From assembly GCA_038025085.1 (NCBI GenBank), contig CM076152.1, positions 40,332,501-40,396,500 on the forward strand: 64,000 nucleotides of DNA, written 5' to 3'. The position numbers were made by a program, and so were the translations under genes. The notes below the pieces were generated by a model. It did not search any database. It was not told the DNA's origin and worked only from the letters and a program-made list of their open reading frames with translations. Below, piece by piece: positions 34,429 through 49,400 of the stretch; within the stretch, counting starts at the first letter, position 1, and each line of letters begins with the position of its first letter. The DNA is from Tetragonia tetragonoides (Eukaryota > Streptophyta > Magnoliopsida > Caryophyllales > Aizoaceae).

Positions 34429-37400
34429 CTACTTGTACGAAATTGGACCAGACCTTGAAACGGCAAACCTTGGTAGAGGACTAGGCCCAGTGCTTCCTGA
34501 GGTTGATCCTTCGTTGAACTTTACCTTACGATTTGAACTGTAATCTAAAGGCCCAGAACCCCGAACGTTTCGATATCTCCGATCATTGCTCTGGAGGCTT
34601 CCACTTTCAGCATCATTCACTTGATCTCGACCATGGATCGAAGAAGCTTTGAAGTAACCTGACTGGTCGGAGTATGACTGAATTGAGTCACCTCTTATGT
34701 GCCTGAATGCAGGAGACGCGTGCATGAGAGGAACTGCTGGTGAGCTGCGAGGAGATGAATTTCGTAAAGCCAGCGGCACAGAAGGAGAATTCCCATAGTA
34801 TTGGCTATATACTGAGCGAAAAATAGAATATGGAATATAGGCCTCGAGTGAGCTTCTTGGAAGGTAAAGAGAAATTTCACACAACTGGTCCAGAAAGATA
34901 AGCTTATGTACTAGATCAGATCTGCACAAGAAACAAAGCGTCAACCAGCACGTCCACATAAGTACTTAATTAACTGAAACTGAGGCCAGGCAAAACAAAG
35001 TCAGCTGAGTAATTGCGGGCAACTGAGTGTTCAATAAGTGTTCCAAAACCAATTCAATCAACTGTGATTTTCAGCAACCCTTAAAGGTAATGGGATTTTG
35101 GTTTGTCTTGTTCCTAACTAGCTCATCTGAGAGGTTCATCATACTTCCTCACCATACCTCTTGGAATCAGCCTCTACATGCCAGAAATAACACTGCATAC
35201 ACCTTCACCGTTTAAGACGCCACCTAAGGGATCTACACTAGATGACATTAGTAAAACGAAATTATTAGAAAGATCAAAGAGCTGTGAAGCTATTGAAGGT
35301 ACCCTAAGTACTCGGGCGTTGTTTAGGAAGTCCGAGTTGAAGCTGCATCATTTCCCTCCACAAGATGGGTGAGACAAGCCTTGATTAGTGATGGCATGAT
35401 ATAAACCAGTACTTGTGACTGGCTCAAGCGTGGGGATTTCATGCATTTGCAGGGGCCAATCTCGGCCCTGAGTTTTACTGCAATCCCCCCCCCCTCCTCC
35501 ACCCCCCAAAAAGGCTATCTGAGCCACTGTATTTGTAAATTATGGTTAGCTATGATTGAATACTTCAGAACTCAGAAGTCAATTGCTTAATTGCTTTCAG
35601 CTTAAACCAAAGAAATCCCCAGATATATCATGTATATAGCCTACAGCTTTAGTTTTGTTAATCATACAGTACAAAGTTTGCTAAAGAGGATCATTCGTTC
35701 ATTTCAATTTTGGAACAGATCATGTGCATTTGGACACTTACAAGAATTATAAATAGGTCGATCATAAGTATATTATGGATATATGCAAAACTGTATAAAA
35801 CTAGAATAGTTTGCATCAGAGGAAGTATCAATAACTCAGACAAGGGTCAACCCACTGTAAAATATTGTGATCGTACCTGTTACTTTCATTCCAGCAGTCA
35901 AGGATTATCCCAGCCGACATTTTTATAAAAAGCTGTAAGGTAGACTTTGCACTTGCTTCAGCGGTTAAAGAGCTCTGCATTTGACTTTGCAAATTCTCAT
36001 CGACATGGCCATTTGAGGACTCTGCCAGCTGATTTTCCTTTTCCATTCTGACATATTCATTTGCGACAATCACTGCATTTATGCATCTGTACAACAAGGT
36101 AAGTAATTTTAAAAGAGAACAAAAAAAATCTACCTTATTACTAGCATGGAAACATCTAAAAAAGCACCCAGTAGTACATTATGGCAAAGACCCCAGCAAA
36201 TACAAATAGTTCGTTTACCCAGCCATCAGTAAAAGCAACTCAGAATAAATAATTCAGCAAGTAATCCATGCTGCAGAGGGGAGGATCACCGACAAATTCC
36301 TGGAAATGGTTAAATTTCAAAAAACAAGTTTGGATTCTAACTATACCTTGCCAAGCAGTGGATATTGTTATTGAAACCTCCGGTGTCAATATTGAATGTT
36401 GTTGTATTCCAGATATTCGATGACATGAAAGAAGAAAACAAATAAGGCAACAAAGTCCACGAAGCATCATTCACAGCCCCTTCTTCCATAATTGATCTGA
36501 CAAACTCTGTATCATGATCCTTCTTGACGCCAATGCTATTTGCAACCTCTTTCATCCTCCTGATATCCTTCTTTTCAGGGACTTCCATAGGTAAATGCCT
36601 TACAATTCCCTCTAACAATGAATACATCAAAGGTGCATCTTCCTTCAGCACATAACCAGCAGCTTCGGAGATAAGCTGATCAAAAGCTAAAGCCTGCCCT
36701 GCTTGAATACAAAATTCAACCACTGTGTCCAAGTCAACAATTTGCTTTGTATTAGCATCACTTTCTAGGCGATCCCCAAAGTGCAAGCTTCCAGCAATAG
36801 CCTCCAATATGTCACGATTTGAGCGCAATGCAGTGCCAATGCAATTTAATAGTGCAGCTGTGTGCTCTCTCATCATTCTCTTTAGTCTGTCAACTCCATA
36901 ACCGCCAAATAGACGAACAAAAGCTCTTAGTTCTTTCATGTCACTTACAGACTCTACAAAGTATCCACCTATGGGTCTTGTGCTTCTAAAACATTTGTGC
37001 AATGGCACAAAGATCACCCCAGCACCTGAGACATCCTTCACAATGTTCTCGATATACCAGTTGCTCACAATTTCAGAGGCTAATCCTGTATGTAGATTGA
37101 TAGGTTTGTCGAATGAATGAAGGGAAGAGATTGGCCCAGAGAAGGCTTCTGTAAGCAGAACTTCTCGGATACCTTGGGTCAAATCCATACTGACATGCTG
37201 CTCTGCAAGATGCATTATACTCATCTGTCTACGAATCAGAGATTCCAGGAGAGAAGGACGCTGAAGGTCATTATCAGTTTTAAGGACTGAATGGAATCTC
37301 CTTCTGAAGTTTCCAAGGATGCACTCTCTCATGTACTGCATTGTTAAGAGAATATTGTTTTTTTAGATAAGAGAATTTTTTATCAAAATAACCACCATCA

Positions 37401-40400
37401 AACAAGTAGATATATGAAGACAAGAGGTCCTACACAAAAAGAAAAGCTATCGACAAACCACCTCAATGACGGTATACGTCTGTGAGGGGCACCCCCCCCC
37501 CCCCTCCCCAAAAAAAAATGCAGCATGCACATACTGATACAACAACTGCAATGAGTTCCCACCAAAATGCGGAATAGGGAGCGTAAGATGGTCACAGATA
37601 TTATGCCCTTATCATGCATAGCTGTCGTGTTTGTTCATATTACTCAATCATCTCTTTTATTTATCCGTACTAGAAGGGCTGCTGCATGCATTTTATTTAA
37701 ACATGGATAAACTCCAATTTCAACAAGGTTGCGGCACAAGTCTATGCCACTCTGTTCACATCAAACAACCTATTGCAAATAAAATCAGGATTACATGGTA
37801 CATAATTAGGTGGTCCTACTCAGTACTCTACCCTCATTGCGCATCACATTAAGCAGATGGGCTAACGTCTATAGCCTATCACTGTCTGTTAACTTTATTT
37901 TGTCCACAAGTGCACCACAAACAAAAGCGTTACCTTTTGCAGGATCTTCGATTTCTACAGGCAACTAAATTGGAAACACTAGATTGTCAACTTTTAAGAA
38001 CTTGACTACAAACGAACTTCCGAGAGGCAACCAATTCTCTCAAACCTCCCAACACAAGGTATGCCTATCCATTCGCCTACTAAGAAGATATTTCAACAAG
38101 TGGAAATTCTAAGAGAATATTGAGATAGTTTAAGGGGCAGGGGAAAACGTCCTGCCACCCATGAAGCCTCTTAAACCTCTGCACTGTCAGATCCAGAGAC
38201 GGGAGCATCATTCAACAAGTTGCCACATAAGGCAAACACCCTTTATAGATGACTAGAAAGGGGGGGGGGGTGGAAGCAAAAACGTAAGCAACAAGCAAAT
38301 ATAGACCATGTAGATGTTTTACCTCTCTCAAAACAAAGACATGGTTCAAAACACATATGGGCTCCATATCATTAAGAACAGAGCAGAGATTCGTCAACCT
38401 CTGCATGGCAGCTTCTAACCTGATAGAAAAATATTATTATAAGATGCTGTGTTGCTAGCTTTTGAACTTAAAAATCATACACGGGAATAGCCTTACATTT
38501 TGATGGAATTATTATTCTCAGGGTAGCTCTCATGACCAGGCATCCCAGATAATCCTCTAGGAGATTTGGTAGACAAGAGTGATTGTCTTGATGAAGAATT
38601 CAGGTAAACAGCTGCTTGCTCTGGAAGTAGCTGAAATATATCTTGGATGTATAAACTGGAACTAATTAATAAGCATAATTATTACTCAAAACTACAATCT
38701 GGTACCAACCTGCATTTCTAGTGAACCAAATCCTCCTTCAGAATCAAGAATATTGATCAAACCTTCCAATCCACCCATGATAGACTCAATCAAGGACTCA
38801 ACATAAAGAACAGCATCCCGTCCAATTTTAGTGACCTGAATTCATAAAGTTAGTGTCAGTTTATTCCAAATTAATTCTTTAAAGTTAGGAAGATTGTCCC
38901 AACATTCACCACTTGGAGATCGGAAAATCAACGCCAATGCCCCCCTCAGCGATATCCTAACTCGACAAAGCAAACTTCGGAGTTTGATTTGACCTTCATC
39001 TATCACAAGGTCGTCCCTCCCAGAACTATCATTTGTGGAATCAATGAACAGCACGAAAGCACAAAAAGAACAAAAACGCCCATTGATGTGCACCAACATG
39101 AGACATGCAGACCACACTACTTAGAGAAGCGGCATGGAAGGAGGAGAGAAGTAGAGAGAGAAGCAGCCGTTAACTATGTTTTTATAATATATTCACAAGA
39201 CTAGTGCATGCCTTTCTAATCAAACACCTAATTGTACTTCTCTGTATATCTCCTAAACCCTTGGGCATCATCGAAACTGAAGGTAGATAAATCAAAATCT
39301 CACCTATTTGCACTAAACAATATATTCAAATTAACAGGTGGAACCCAATGACCAAGAAGGTGATGTAATAAAGGGCAAGTTTTTCAAATAGTAGAATACC
39401 TCCTCAGGAACAATGTGAGATGCACACTCTGGGAAACTGCTTGCAACACCTAACCATGCACAACAGTGTTGAGGGCGTCCTTCAGGACCAAACATGGTGT
39501 TCCTGAAAACCTGTATTAACAACAAATAAAAATTATAATGGTGGTGCATCTACATATCTAATTTAAAACCTTTAGCTGGGTCTTCCAATAAAAGGTTGAC
39601 ACAGCAAAGTGTTGCAACTTGCAAAAAAGCACATTCAAAAGGGAACTAACAGATGTAAGATGTTGATGATAGAAATACAGCTTCTTAAGGCTGCCGTGCT
39701 TTAGTAGCTGCAATTCAAGCTCATCAACGCATCTGCACAATGGAAATATTCTTCCACGTCAATGCACTGGATAGCCAAAGGGAAAAAATAAAGATTGAAA
39801 AAAAATAAACTACAAGCGGGCAAGGGGCAGGTCATAATCTGTAGACACGATTGATTTGAACTAAAGGCAATATGAATAAGACATGATAGATTTAGTACCA
39901 AAAACAAGTCCTACAAGACATTACAAATCCAAAACTGTAGTACAGTGTCAGCAGCATGTTATCAAGGGGAACCCAAAGAGAGATCATTCCATCTCGCTGA
40001 CTACTGAGGGCATATTTCTTTCTAGCAAACTAGACAAAAAGAATAGCAAAGTATATATTTTGTGAAAACAACTAACTTTGAAGACCAAAATAAGCACACT
40101 CGGTGAACAGATGCTTGATCTAACTGCAAGAGTTGTAATTGGCTTTTTTGTATTATTGATCTTCAGGAAGATTTAGACAGGATTTCTACAATATGCTGTA
40201 GCATTTCTTTCAAAAATAAGCAACAGGATAACGCTTCCTTTGTCTCTCTAGGGAACAGCTGCCTTCTTAGGCAACAAAGAATTGCAGACCCGCAAAAGGT
40301 GGATTGTGTAGTGAAAACCTTAGTCAACTAAATTATGGCAACAGCCAACAAAGGCTAAGTTCTGACATATTGAGGTTGGGTTCAATTAATCAAGATTGAC

Positions 40401-43400
40401 CAATTTAGATTGGCAAAGGGTTAAATGGTTCATTCTGCCAAAAAGAGTGTCGAATTATAAGGATACCCATTGGCTTCGGAAATCAGCCATCGTAATCGTT
40501 CTAAAGCCCCAGCTTCCTTGGCCTAAAGAGAAGCCAAACACAGCATTCCAAGACTAAATCATGTCAAAGAGTGATATCATGGGTTTCTATGTTGATATCC
40601 ATGATGAAGATGTGTATGAGAAGAGTTTAAATGCCACCTCTTTAAGCTTTATCTCTAGAGTGTCTGGAGCTGAGGAAACCAATGATCTAAACCAATTAGC
40701 TTCCTTGATACTTTAGTATGAATAAAAAAAAATTAAAAATAAAAAAAAGGATTGATCATTTGTGCAAGCTTGATATAGAAATTGGCCTATCATCAAGTTC
40801 CTTGGGACTTTCTCTGTTTACTCTTCAGATGAAGGGTTATCCACGTAAATGAGGAAGTGGTCTTCTTTCATATTTTGACAGTCTGCGGTTCACTGTGAGA
40901 CAAAATTGAACAGTTTTGCAAACTGGAGAAATTTTGCAAACTAGATCCGAGCTGACTTAATTTGGGGCATTTTAGTATCACATGAGTTATTTGGTCCTTT
41001 CGGCTCAAAGTGCATATTTAGTATACTTCAAATGAAAATTATGAAATAAAAACAATCAACAATAATAGAAATACAGTATGCTCCTTTCCCTATAGCCACC
41101 CTTTTGTGGAAGGCAAAGGTTCCTTTGAAGGTTAGAGCATTTGTTTGGATGATGGCGTTGGGAAGAATTAATACTAACGATATGCTACAGAGGAGGCGTC
41201 CGGGATTGGCTATCTCGCCTGACATGTGTGTCCTATCTCGTGCTAGTAGTGAGACAAGTTCACATTTCCTTCACTGTGATTTGGTTCGTATTTTATGGGA
41301 AAAGTTGTTTGGCCTTGTAGGGGAACAATGGGTGTTTCCTACCAGTGTTGGAGATGCTGCAGGTGCGCTTTCAGGCGTTTGGGAGGGATAAGGAGATGAA
41401 GCTACTGTGGGGCAATGCTACTTTTGCTATCCTATGGTGTTGCTGGCTAGAGCGGAATGCCAGAAACTTCTCTAGAGGTTCCGTACCACCGGAGGCACTT
41501 TGGGATAGAGTGACTTATTTAGCTTCTATGTGGGCTAAGGCGGGAGGGGCTTTTAAGAGTTACTCAATTACTGAGCTTCAGAGAAATTGGCATAATTTGT
41601 TGTAATTTCATGAGGACAACTTGTCCTCTGCTGCCGTTTTCACAGCTTTATTAATATAAATTTTCTTTTATCTAAAAAAAAAAATAATAGAAATACAAAA
41701 AAAAAAAAATCTGGTCATTTCAAGGTGAACAATCAGTCTACATCGGGTTGATTTTCGATTGGTAGTTTTGTATAGTTCTGTCTTCTGTGTAATCTAAATT
41801 CAGGTTGCATTTGGCTCGGGTCATAATTGGTTTCAGGTAAGAACAGACTGTGTCATTTCAGCTACCAGCTAACAATGGCTCCGACTAAATACCCATCGGT
41901 TTAGGTATGCATAATTTTGGGTCTCAAGTCAATATCAGATTATCGTATTCAAATCTTCTTTCGAGTTATTTGGTTCCAATACGAGGGTCTGAGTCAGCTT
42001 TTAAACTTTAGTTCTTCCCTGATTCTTGAATACTAAAAAATTTTCCTTAAGATAGCAGCAGTGCATTTCAGCTTAGTACTATGCTTATTTTCTGTTGCCG
42101 TTTTTCGTCCTTTTTTATTGGTCGTGTGCTACATCTGGTTCAGTAAAATTATGGTTAGTGATAAAATAATTCTACACCAACCAAAAGACGGAACAAAGGA
42201 AAAGTCTAAGTCTCAATATCTGTAAACTAAGTCGTGACTTAACATGATACTAGATTGTAGACATGGCATGGTACAGACGCAGAGAAGCGCCAATTGGAGG
42301 GTGAAAAGCATAAAATGTGTTAAACATGTAACACCTATCTGTGGTCTCCATTCTTCATAAGACAAAATGAAATAACAACTTCAAGTATAGAGAAGCACCT
42401 GGACCAGTTATAAGCAGCATTCCCTTCGACTAATAAGCCTTCCTTGCCGGTGGAAGCAGTAGCTTTCTCCAGATGTCTGATATTTATGGAAGACCGAGAA
42501 GAAGTGACAATCATCAATATAGACAACCAATCTCTACGAAAATCCTGCCAAAAACCCCAGAACAGGTCAAACAACAGAAGAAGTATCCACAAAATGACAA
42601 AAAAAATGATACAAGTTACAAAGCAGTACATAGAGCAAAGAAAAGCAAGAAGGCTGGAAATTCTTGGTAAAATTTTTATTCCACAAACTCAAAATAATCA
42701 AGAGTTAATACAGGATTTATGAAGGAAAGAAAGAGTCAACAGGTTTTAGGTTCTTATGTTTCTCTTAGGTTTCATACTTTCGTTCATTGAGGAGCCAATC
42801 CCTTGCTCTGATAAGACTATTTTTGTCCTAGTGAGACCTCTATACACTTGTTTCTGCAGTGTGAGTTCGCTAAGACTTGTTGAAGGAGGCTTCTTGGTAG
42901 GAGGGGAGAGTACGATGTGTCTCCAGCTACCTTCATGCAACACTCTGGGTTGGGGAAGGGGCAATGAGGCTAGATGACTATGGCGATGTGCTTTTTTTAC
43001 TATTTTCTGGTGCATCTGGTTGAATCTACTATTCCTTACTTACTCCTGAGGACCTCATGACAAAGTGAACTGGAGAAATATTAGTTTACCCTCCGGGTAG
43101 TTTACTCGGGTGATGTGTGAATTGGTGATTGGTTGGATTTTGATATTTATTTTTTGAGTTGAAAATAGTTTATTTGAGTTCCAATGTACAAGCTTATATT
43201 TCTTGTCCACATCATCCGGGTAAACTACACGGTGGGTAAACTAAGCATTCTCCAAGTGAATCCATCTCTTAAAGGAACTGCCACGACAATTGACCCACAA
43301 GAGCTAATGTCTTTTGGGACCATCCCTTCGACCCAAATGCCCCCACCTCCTTACGCCTACAGATGATGCCCCAATAAGCAAGATGGTCCTTCTCTCCATC

Positions 43401-46400
43401 AACCAGTGACCACAAAACTTCAGGCATGATGTTTTTCTTGCTATGCTCTGCTTATTTTCAATTTTATTAGCCACTGCGGAAAAACCAAGAAATTCATCTC
43501 CAATAACACAAAGGTCTTGGAAAAAGGCCACTGTAAAACTAAGCTTTATTTATGGAAAGCATTACAAGGATCAGAAATTTTTTCTACCAGTTGAGCCAGG
43601 AATTTAAAAAGAACATGGCAAATGCATACAGCCAGATACATTTGGGTCAACAAATAAAAGATTTTATAAGCAGAACGTCTTGAGTAAGACCGTCTCATGG
43701 TAAGACAATCATAGACATCTAAAATTAAAACACACCACAAATTACTGCCTAGATGTCAATGAAAAGATATACAAAGCAAAGATGTAAACACAAGATCAGG
43801 TTCATAGCTGACAAGCATCAGTAAAACAAATAGAAAGGCTATTTAATTCCCGAGTAGTAGTAGTTGAACTGAAGCAGGCAACCGGAGGGAGGGGAGCAGG
43901 AGTAAGTACTTTCTAGATTCTATTTGAATGCTTTAAAACACAACTAAATTCTTAATATTTCTTACAGATAGATCGCAAGCGATCGCAGATATGTTTTCAC
44001 CCTGAGGTTTCGGTATCTTTTCGAGATGCTGAACAATCTTCTGAAAGAGTCCCCTCAAGCTCGCATCTAAGTCAAGTGCCACCATTCCTGGGGTTCCCAG
44101 AAGAAATCGAACTCTACCCGCACAGGATGATAGATATGACAATGCATAACATCTGATCGCTGTTCATTAAAGCAACAATTGTTACTCAACTTTCACATGG
44201 ATAAGATGCATTGCAAGATGCTACTCCTTTGATACCATGCAGTTGAGTTTGAGGAAAAGGAAACTTCTACTTATGTTTTTGAAAATTGAAAGCAAAAACA
44301 ATACATACATAAAATAAAAATAAAATCTTCAATAATTCAGATACTAGTACCATCATCTTTTTAACTGCTTTATAATTACCTACGTGGTTTGAATTTAATA
44401 ATTAGTGTTAAAACTAATATAAATTCCTTATTTGGTAAAATAAAAAGGATTTTTGGAACACACAAAACTGCAGTGGTGTTTTCTCTATACTTAATAAAAA
44501 AAAATTGAAGTTGAACTAAACCTGCATTATACTTGCGCACTAGGCAGCAAAGACGGTCCATCCCATCCAATAAAAATCCAACAGTTGGATCATTCGGATC
44601 CTGAAATAAAAGTTTAAGAGAGCAATAGAAAATAGTCAGAAGTTCAAAAAATGAACACATGGAAAAAAAATTCAAACAAAGATAATAATTTCAAGTCTGA
44701 TTTTGTTGCAAAGTGGGAATCTCAGAGATTGCTCATCATTTTTTCTTTTTTGAGATAACATGGGTGTCTGATTGACTAATCCCATGGGCCCTGAAGTTAA
44801 CGACCAGGAAAACCTCCAATGGCCCTGAGGAGATTGCTCATCATTAAATGCCACTACAACTCAAGGTAAAGAACAAATGAAAAAGGAAAAAGTGCAATTA
44901 CTTACCATTTCTACAGGCAGTGCATGAGTATTAGCTCGAGATTTTGATGACATAATGCCTACATGGTGGAAGTACCATATCACCTCGGATTGAGCCAAAG
45001 CTAATGCTGAAAATACCATCTACAGAAATTCAGAAGAACAACTTCAGATTGGCTACCACTGCCAGTGCTAGAACGGCGTCGTATTTTTTTGGCTTTGCGA
45101 TCAAATCAGCATAAAGAAGTCCCTAGGAGATTACAAAAAAAAAGAAAAACTAAACAACATGCTAAACAGAAGGACCCTGAAAGAGGGTAAGTTTCTATGC
45201 CTTTGGATTAAAAGCAAGGTATGGGGGATGATATGTGTGCGCGCACGACAGAAAAATAGCCGCCGCCATCGATTGAGCCGGGACGTTTTCAGCATACCTG
45301 AATCCAGGAGATGTGCTCCCAAAAAAAAAACATTTATTCTTGATCTTAACTAACAAAAATGATAACTCTCATTGGACCTTGTCGGGCTCCTCTGGTGCTC
45401 TAGATTTATATTTGCACACGTGTAATTGACATAATGGAACTTATGGAAGCTCACGTAACCTATGAGAAAATGGATTTAGCTTCTGAGAGCGCCCAATTTT
45501 ACCTTCATCTCTACCCTCAGACTTTTAATTCCTTGTTACCAATGAAAGTTTAGGAGGACAAGGGAGTAGTATCACTTCTAGCACTTGCTTGTGTCATGAC
45601 TTCCAGATAGAGGAGCACCACCAAAGTAGCATAACATATCTGCTAATTTCCTCTGAGACCCCCCCCCCCCAACACCCAAAACAAAATTAAAAATAAGAAC
45701 TGCCACATCATCGTCTACATGTTTTTCAACCTCAATTTGCGTACAACCGACCCCCCCTTACCCTGCCTAGGCGGGAGCCTCTTTGGAGGCACTGGGGTAA
45801 TGTTGATGTTGATGTTGATGAATTTATGTAGGGGGAGAAGTTAAAACATCATGGAGAAATTTTGATATACATGTTCAGAGGGACGCATATTTTCCTTTTG
45901 AAATTTCTTATCTGAAAGAGGAAAGAAAATGTTCCCTGGACCCTGTGTTACATCTTAGTAAGTAATCACCAGAACATACCTGAATATTGGGAGCCAGTAA
46001 ACTAGGTTGATCTGTAAAAAAGAGCACCATTCTTCCAATCTCTTGCTTTAGTAGTATTCTCCTCTCATGATGTATGGCATCACAACATAGCAATGCTTGT
46101 TCATGCACTTCACTGGGAGGTTGAGTGAAACATTTTTACACAAATTAGACCTGTGACTGTACTCAGACAGATAAGATTAAGCAAAAGCTACTAGTCAACA
46201 ACATTATGAACTCAAACAACAATTATTATTCTTAAGTTTTTAGATGAAGAGAAAGTTTATCTTAATATGCATCAAATTTACAGCAAGAGAGGACAAGGCA
46301 TCCTCTATGAAGAGACTAGTTACAAATTGAAACAATTCTGTTGCACCTGAGAAACAGCATACCCTAACAACAATTCCTATTAGCTTTTCTTTTTTTAGAT

Positions 46401-49400
46401 AGTAAAAATTCTTTAGTGGCAGTAGCATCTTTTTTTAATTCAAGCATGCTGAAGAAATGTGTCAAAAGATATAATGAAAACTACTGATCGACTTTACCAA
46501 GTTTTTGTTGCACTGAATTCCGTCATGCCCAGCCAAATGTAGAACTTCCATTTTAATCTAAGGTCCTTAGTATCGAAGACCTTATCCAGGTAATCCTAAC
46601 TGAGAAGTGACAAGGAGATAGTCCTTGACAGAACAGCACCTAGCCTAGTGGACAGAACATTGGTAAAGACTTTTACACAACTACACACACTAGTAGTCCA
46701 GCTGACGTATCTAAAATCTCTAACCTTGATCGACCAATCTTCTGCGTTACCAGGATGATAAAGTAGGAAATCAAACTCTCACACGACACTCATCCGCATG
46801 GTACTCCAAAAGTCATTGTAATGATCCACCTTAATCACATCCAAACCATCGTGAGATATCCATCTTAAAAAGCATATGGCCCTCGAGCCTTCTCCCTCTC
46901 CATCCAAACACTCCATCTGTGACCTCCCTCAAGTCAATTGGTTTTTCCAACCAACACTTAGGGTGAGGCAAGATGGGAGCCCAACCAATATCTTCAATCA
47001 TCAGTCTCCAAGGCCTCTTCTGCAAAAGGCCATTTTAGAACCTCGTAATGTCTTGGATACTCCACGCCATAATTTATTCTTTATTTTACTTTTTTCACAA
47101 GGAAAAAGTATATATTAATGAAGGAACCAATTTACAAGAAGAGAGAGGACAATGCATCCTCTACAGCATAACATTTACAAAACTGTCCAATTCCGTTGGA
47201 TCTCAATAATAGTGTAACCCCCAAAAGCCCCCGCAGATCTAGCCCACAAAGAAGCTAAGTAGGTGACCTTCTCCCAACCTCGAGTTAGCCTAATTCACCT
47301 TCATTTTTTTCCTCAGGCTTTGTTTCTGCCTCAAGAATCAAGAGCACTTCTCGAAGCTATGAAGAGCAGATTGGTGTATTTGGACAGAGAGGTATAAAAG
47401 AGTATTTTCAAAACAACTTCTCCTAGAAGACCTAGCTTGGGACAAAGTGATTTATTCAGCTTCTTTGAGGGTTTTCGCACATAGGATATTTCCTGGTGGG
47501 TTTTGTCAGAAGTACAGAGGGACTGGCGCGCTTTGTTGTTTTGATTTCTTTCACAGGAGGACTTCTTGTCCTCTTCCTTGGACACGGTGTTGCTCTTTAC
47601 AATTACACTTTTATCTGCTGAAAAACAACGCATTTTGCATCTACAGTATGTACTAAGTATATTTTGTCATTTTCCAAGGGTTTGCCTCCTATAATAGAGG
47701 TAGGGAAGCAATGTCCTTTACAGCTATATTTTCCTATGCCATATTTTGTCTAACTTTTTAAAATGATTGCTTATGTTGGGAGGCATTCCAATTTTTCGGC
47801 TACATTTGGTGCATACTTGTTTCTATGTAAAGATTCAATATGATATATGAGTGCATACGCGTCCACAACATCGGGTGAACCATGTTGATTCATAGCCTCA
47901 TGATATAAACAAACATAATTATACAAAGACAGGCATGTGTCAGCCACTCAGCCTACATTCAAGTACAACAATTTGGGCATGTGAGCCTAACCATGCCGGA
48001 ACATGCAAACACTAGCCCAAGCAGAATTGCTTGTATATGCAAATATGCGTGTATGCAAGGAGACAGAAGGCTACTAGCTAAACAAGTGTTCAATGTTTAC
48101 AAAATGAGAAAAATAATCCAAATCTTACAATAATAGTCTATCCTTATACCTGATCATTTTTTCAACCTGCTTTGCCACACTATATTCCAGATCTGCTTCT
48201 TTTTGTTTTGTACGACCAGCTTTTGCAATCTTCTTCGATTCTAATACCCGTGGCAAGACATACCTCTGATAATCCTCATGTAATAGTATATACTGCACAT
48301 TGATAGCTACATCAAGTTTAACTTTCCAAATGAGCTAAAATCTCCACAGGTAAGAGATTAAACCTGACCTCATCCCTGAACAAGGTGAGAACTAAATTTT
48401 CCTTCAGTACAACCTAAAACCACCATAGAAGTCCTCATCAGTAATAACTAACTAGGAAGATATAAATCATATAAGCTTGCATCAAAAGTAAATTAACAGA
48501 AATCAAATGAACTTGTCATGCTATTAAATGATTGTAAAAATGACAGGATAAAGTAAGGGTGAGAGGGAATAAGGGGGACGGAGAATGAGGTGGAACGATT
48601 TGACAACTCAATATTCTTTTGTTTTTAGATAAGAACAAATTTAAGACAAGAAGTCCTCAAGAGGAATCTAATTGCAAATCAGCCCAACAAAAGAGGCTAT
48701 ATAGACTACCCGCTCCCACAATAAATCAGCCGACATAGATACACCAGAAAAGATCCTTGCATTCCTCTCTAACCAAATACACCACAGCAGCGCAAAAACA
48801 GCATTCTTGCACAACACCCGCTTCTCCTTCGCGACCCCCCCCCCCAAACCTCATCTGCATAATTCCCATAACACTATCAGGACACTCCCAGTCCTCCCCC
48901 ATAACAGCGGACAACTTACACCAGAGAACTCGAGCTACCCTAAAAAGACGTGTAGAAGTCTGACTACTAGGCCGGCAAAGCATGCACATGTCGGGAGACA
49001 ATACCGAATTGGGCCTTCTCAGTTGCCATATTTCAAGGAAGCGCGGACACTCCATATAGGTGTCGTGTCCCATACTCCCATGTTCAAACGTATTGGACAC
49101 ATGACACGCCTTGGACACGCATGGACACTTCTTCTGGTTCTCTCTCTAAAAAATTTTCTACACCCTAAAATTCCTCCATTCTGTCACTCAAAAAAAAAAA
49201 ACCCTCCATTCTGACGAAACTTCTTCTGGTTGTCTCTCTCTATCTTCACTGTTCACTCTTCTTCAAGGCACTTAATTTTCTGTGGAATAATTATTTTCTA
49301 TTTCTTTAATATATGTTTTTATTTAGTTTTTTTCTTTGCCATGTTCGCGTCTCCGAGATTTTGAGAATCGCGTGTCTGGTGTCCCGTGTCCGCGTTCCCG

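Noticed and set aside
46831..47025. Minus-strand frame with GYDI/KMDISRWFG-like sequence
   Set aside because: It might be a LINE fragment but no diagnostic motif is present, so it is not annotated.
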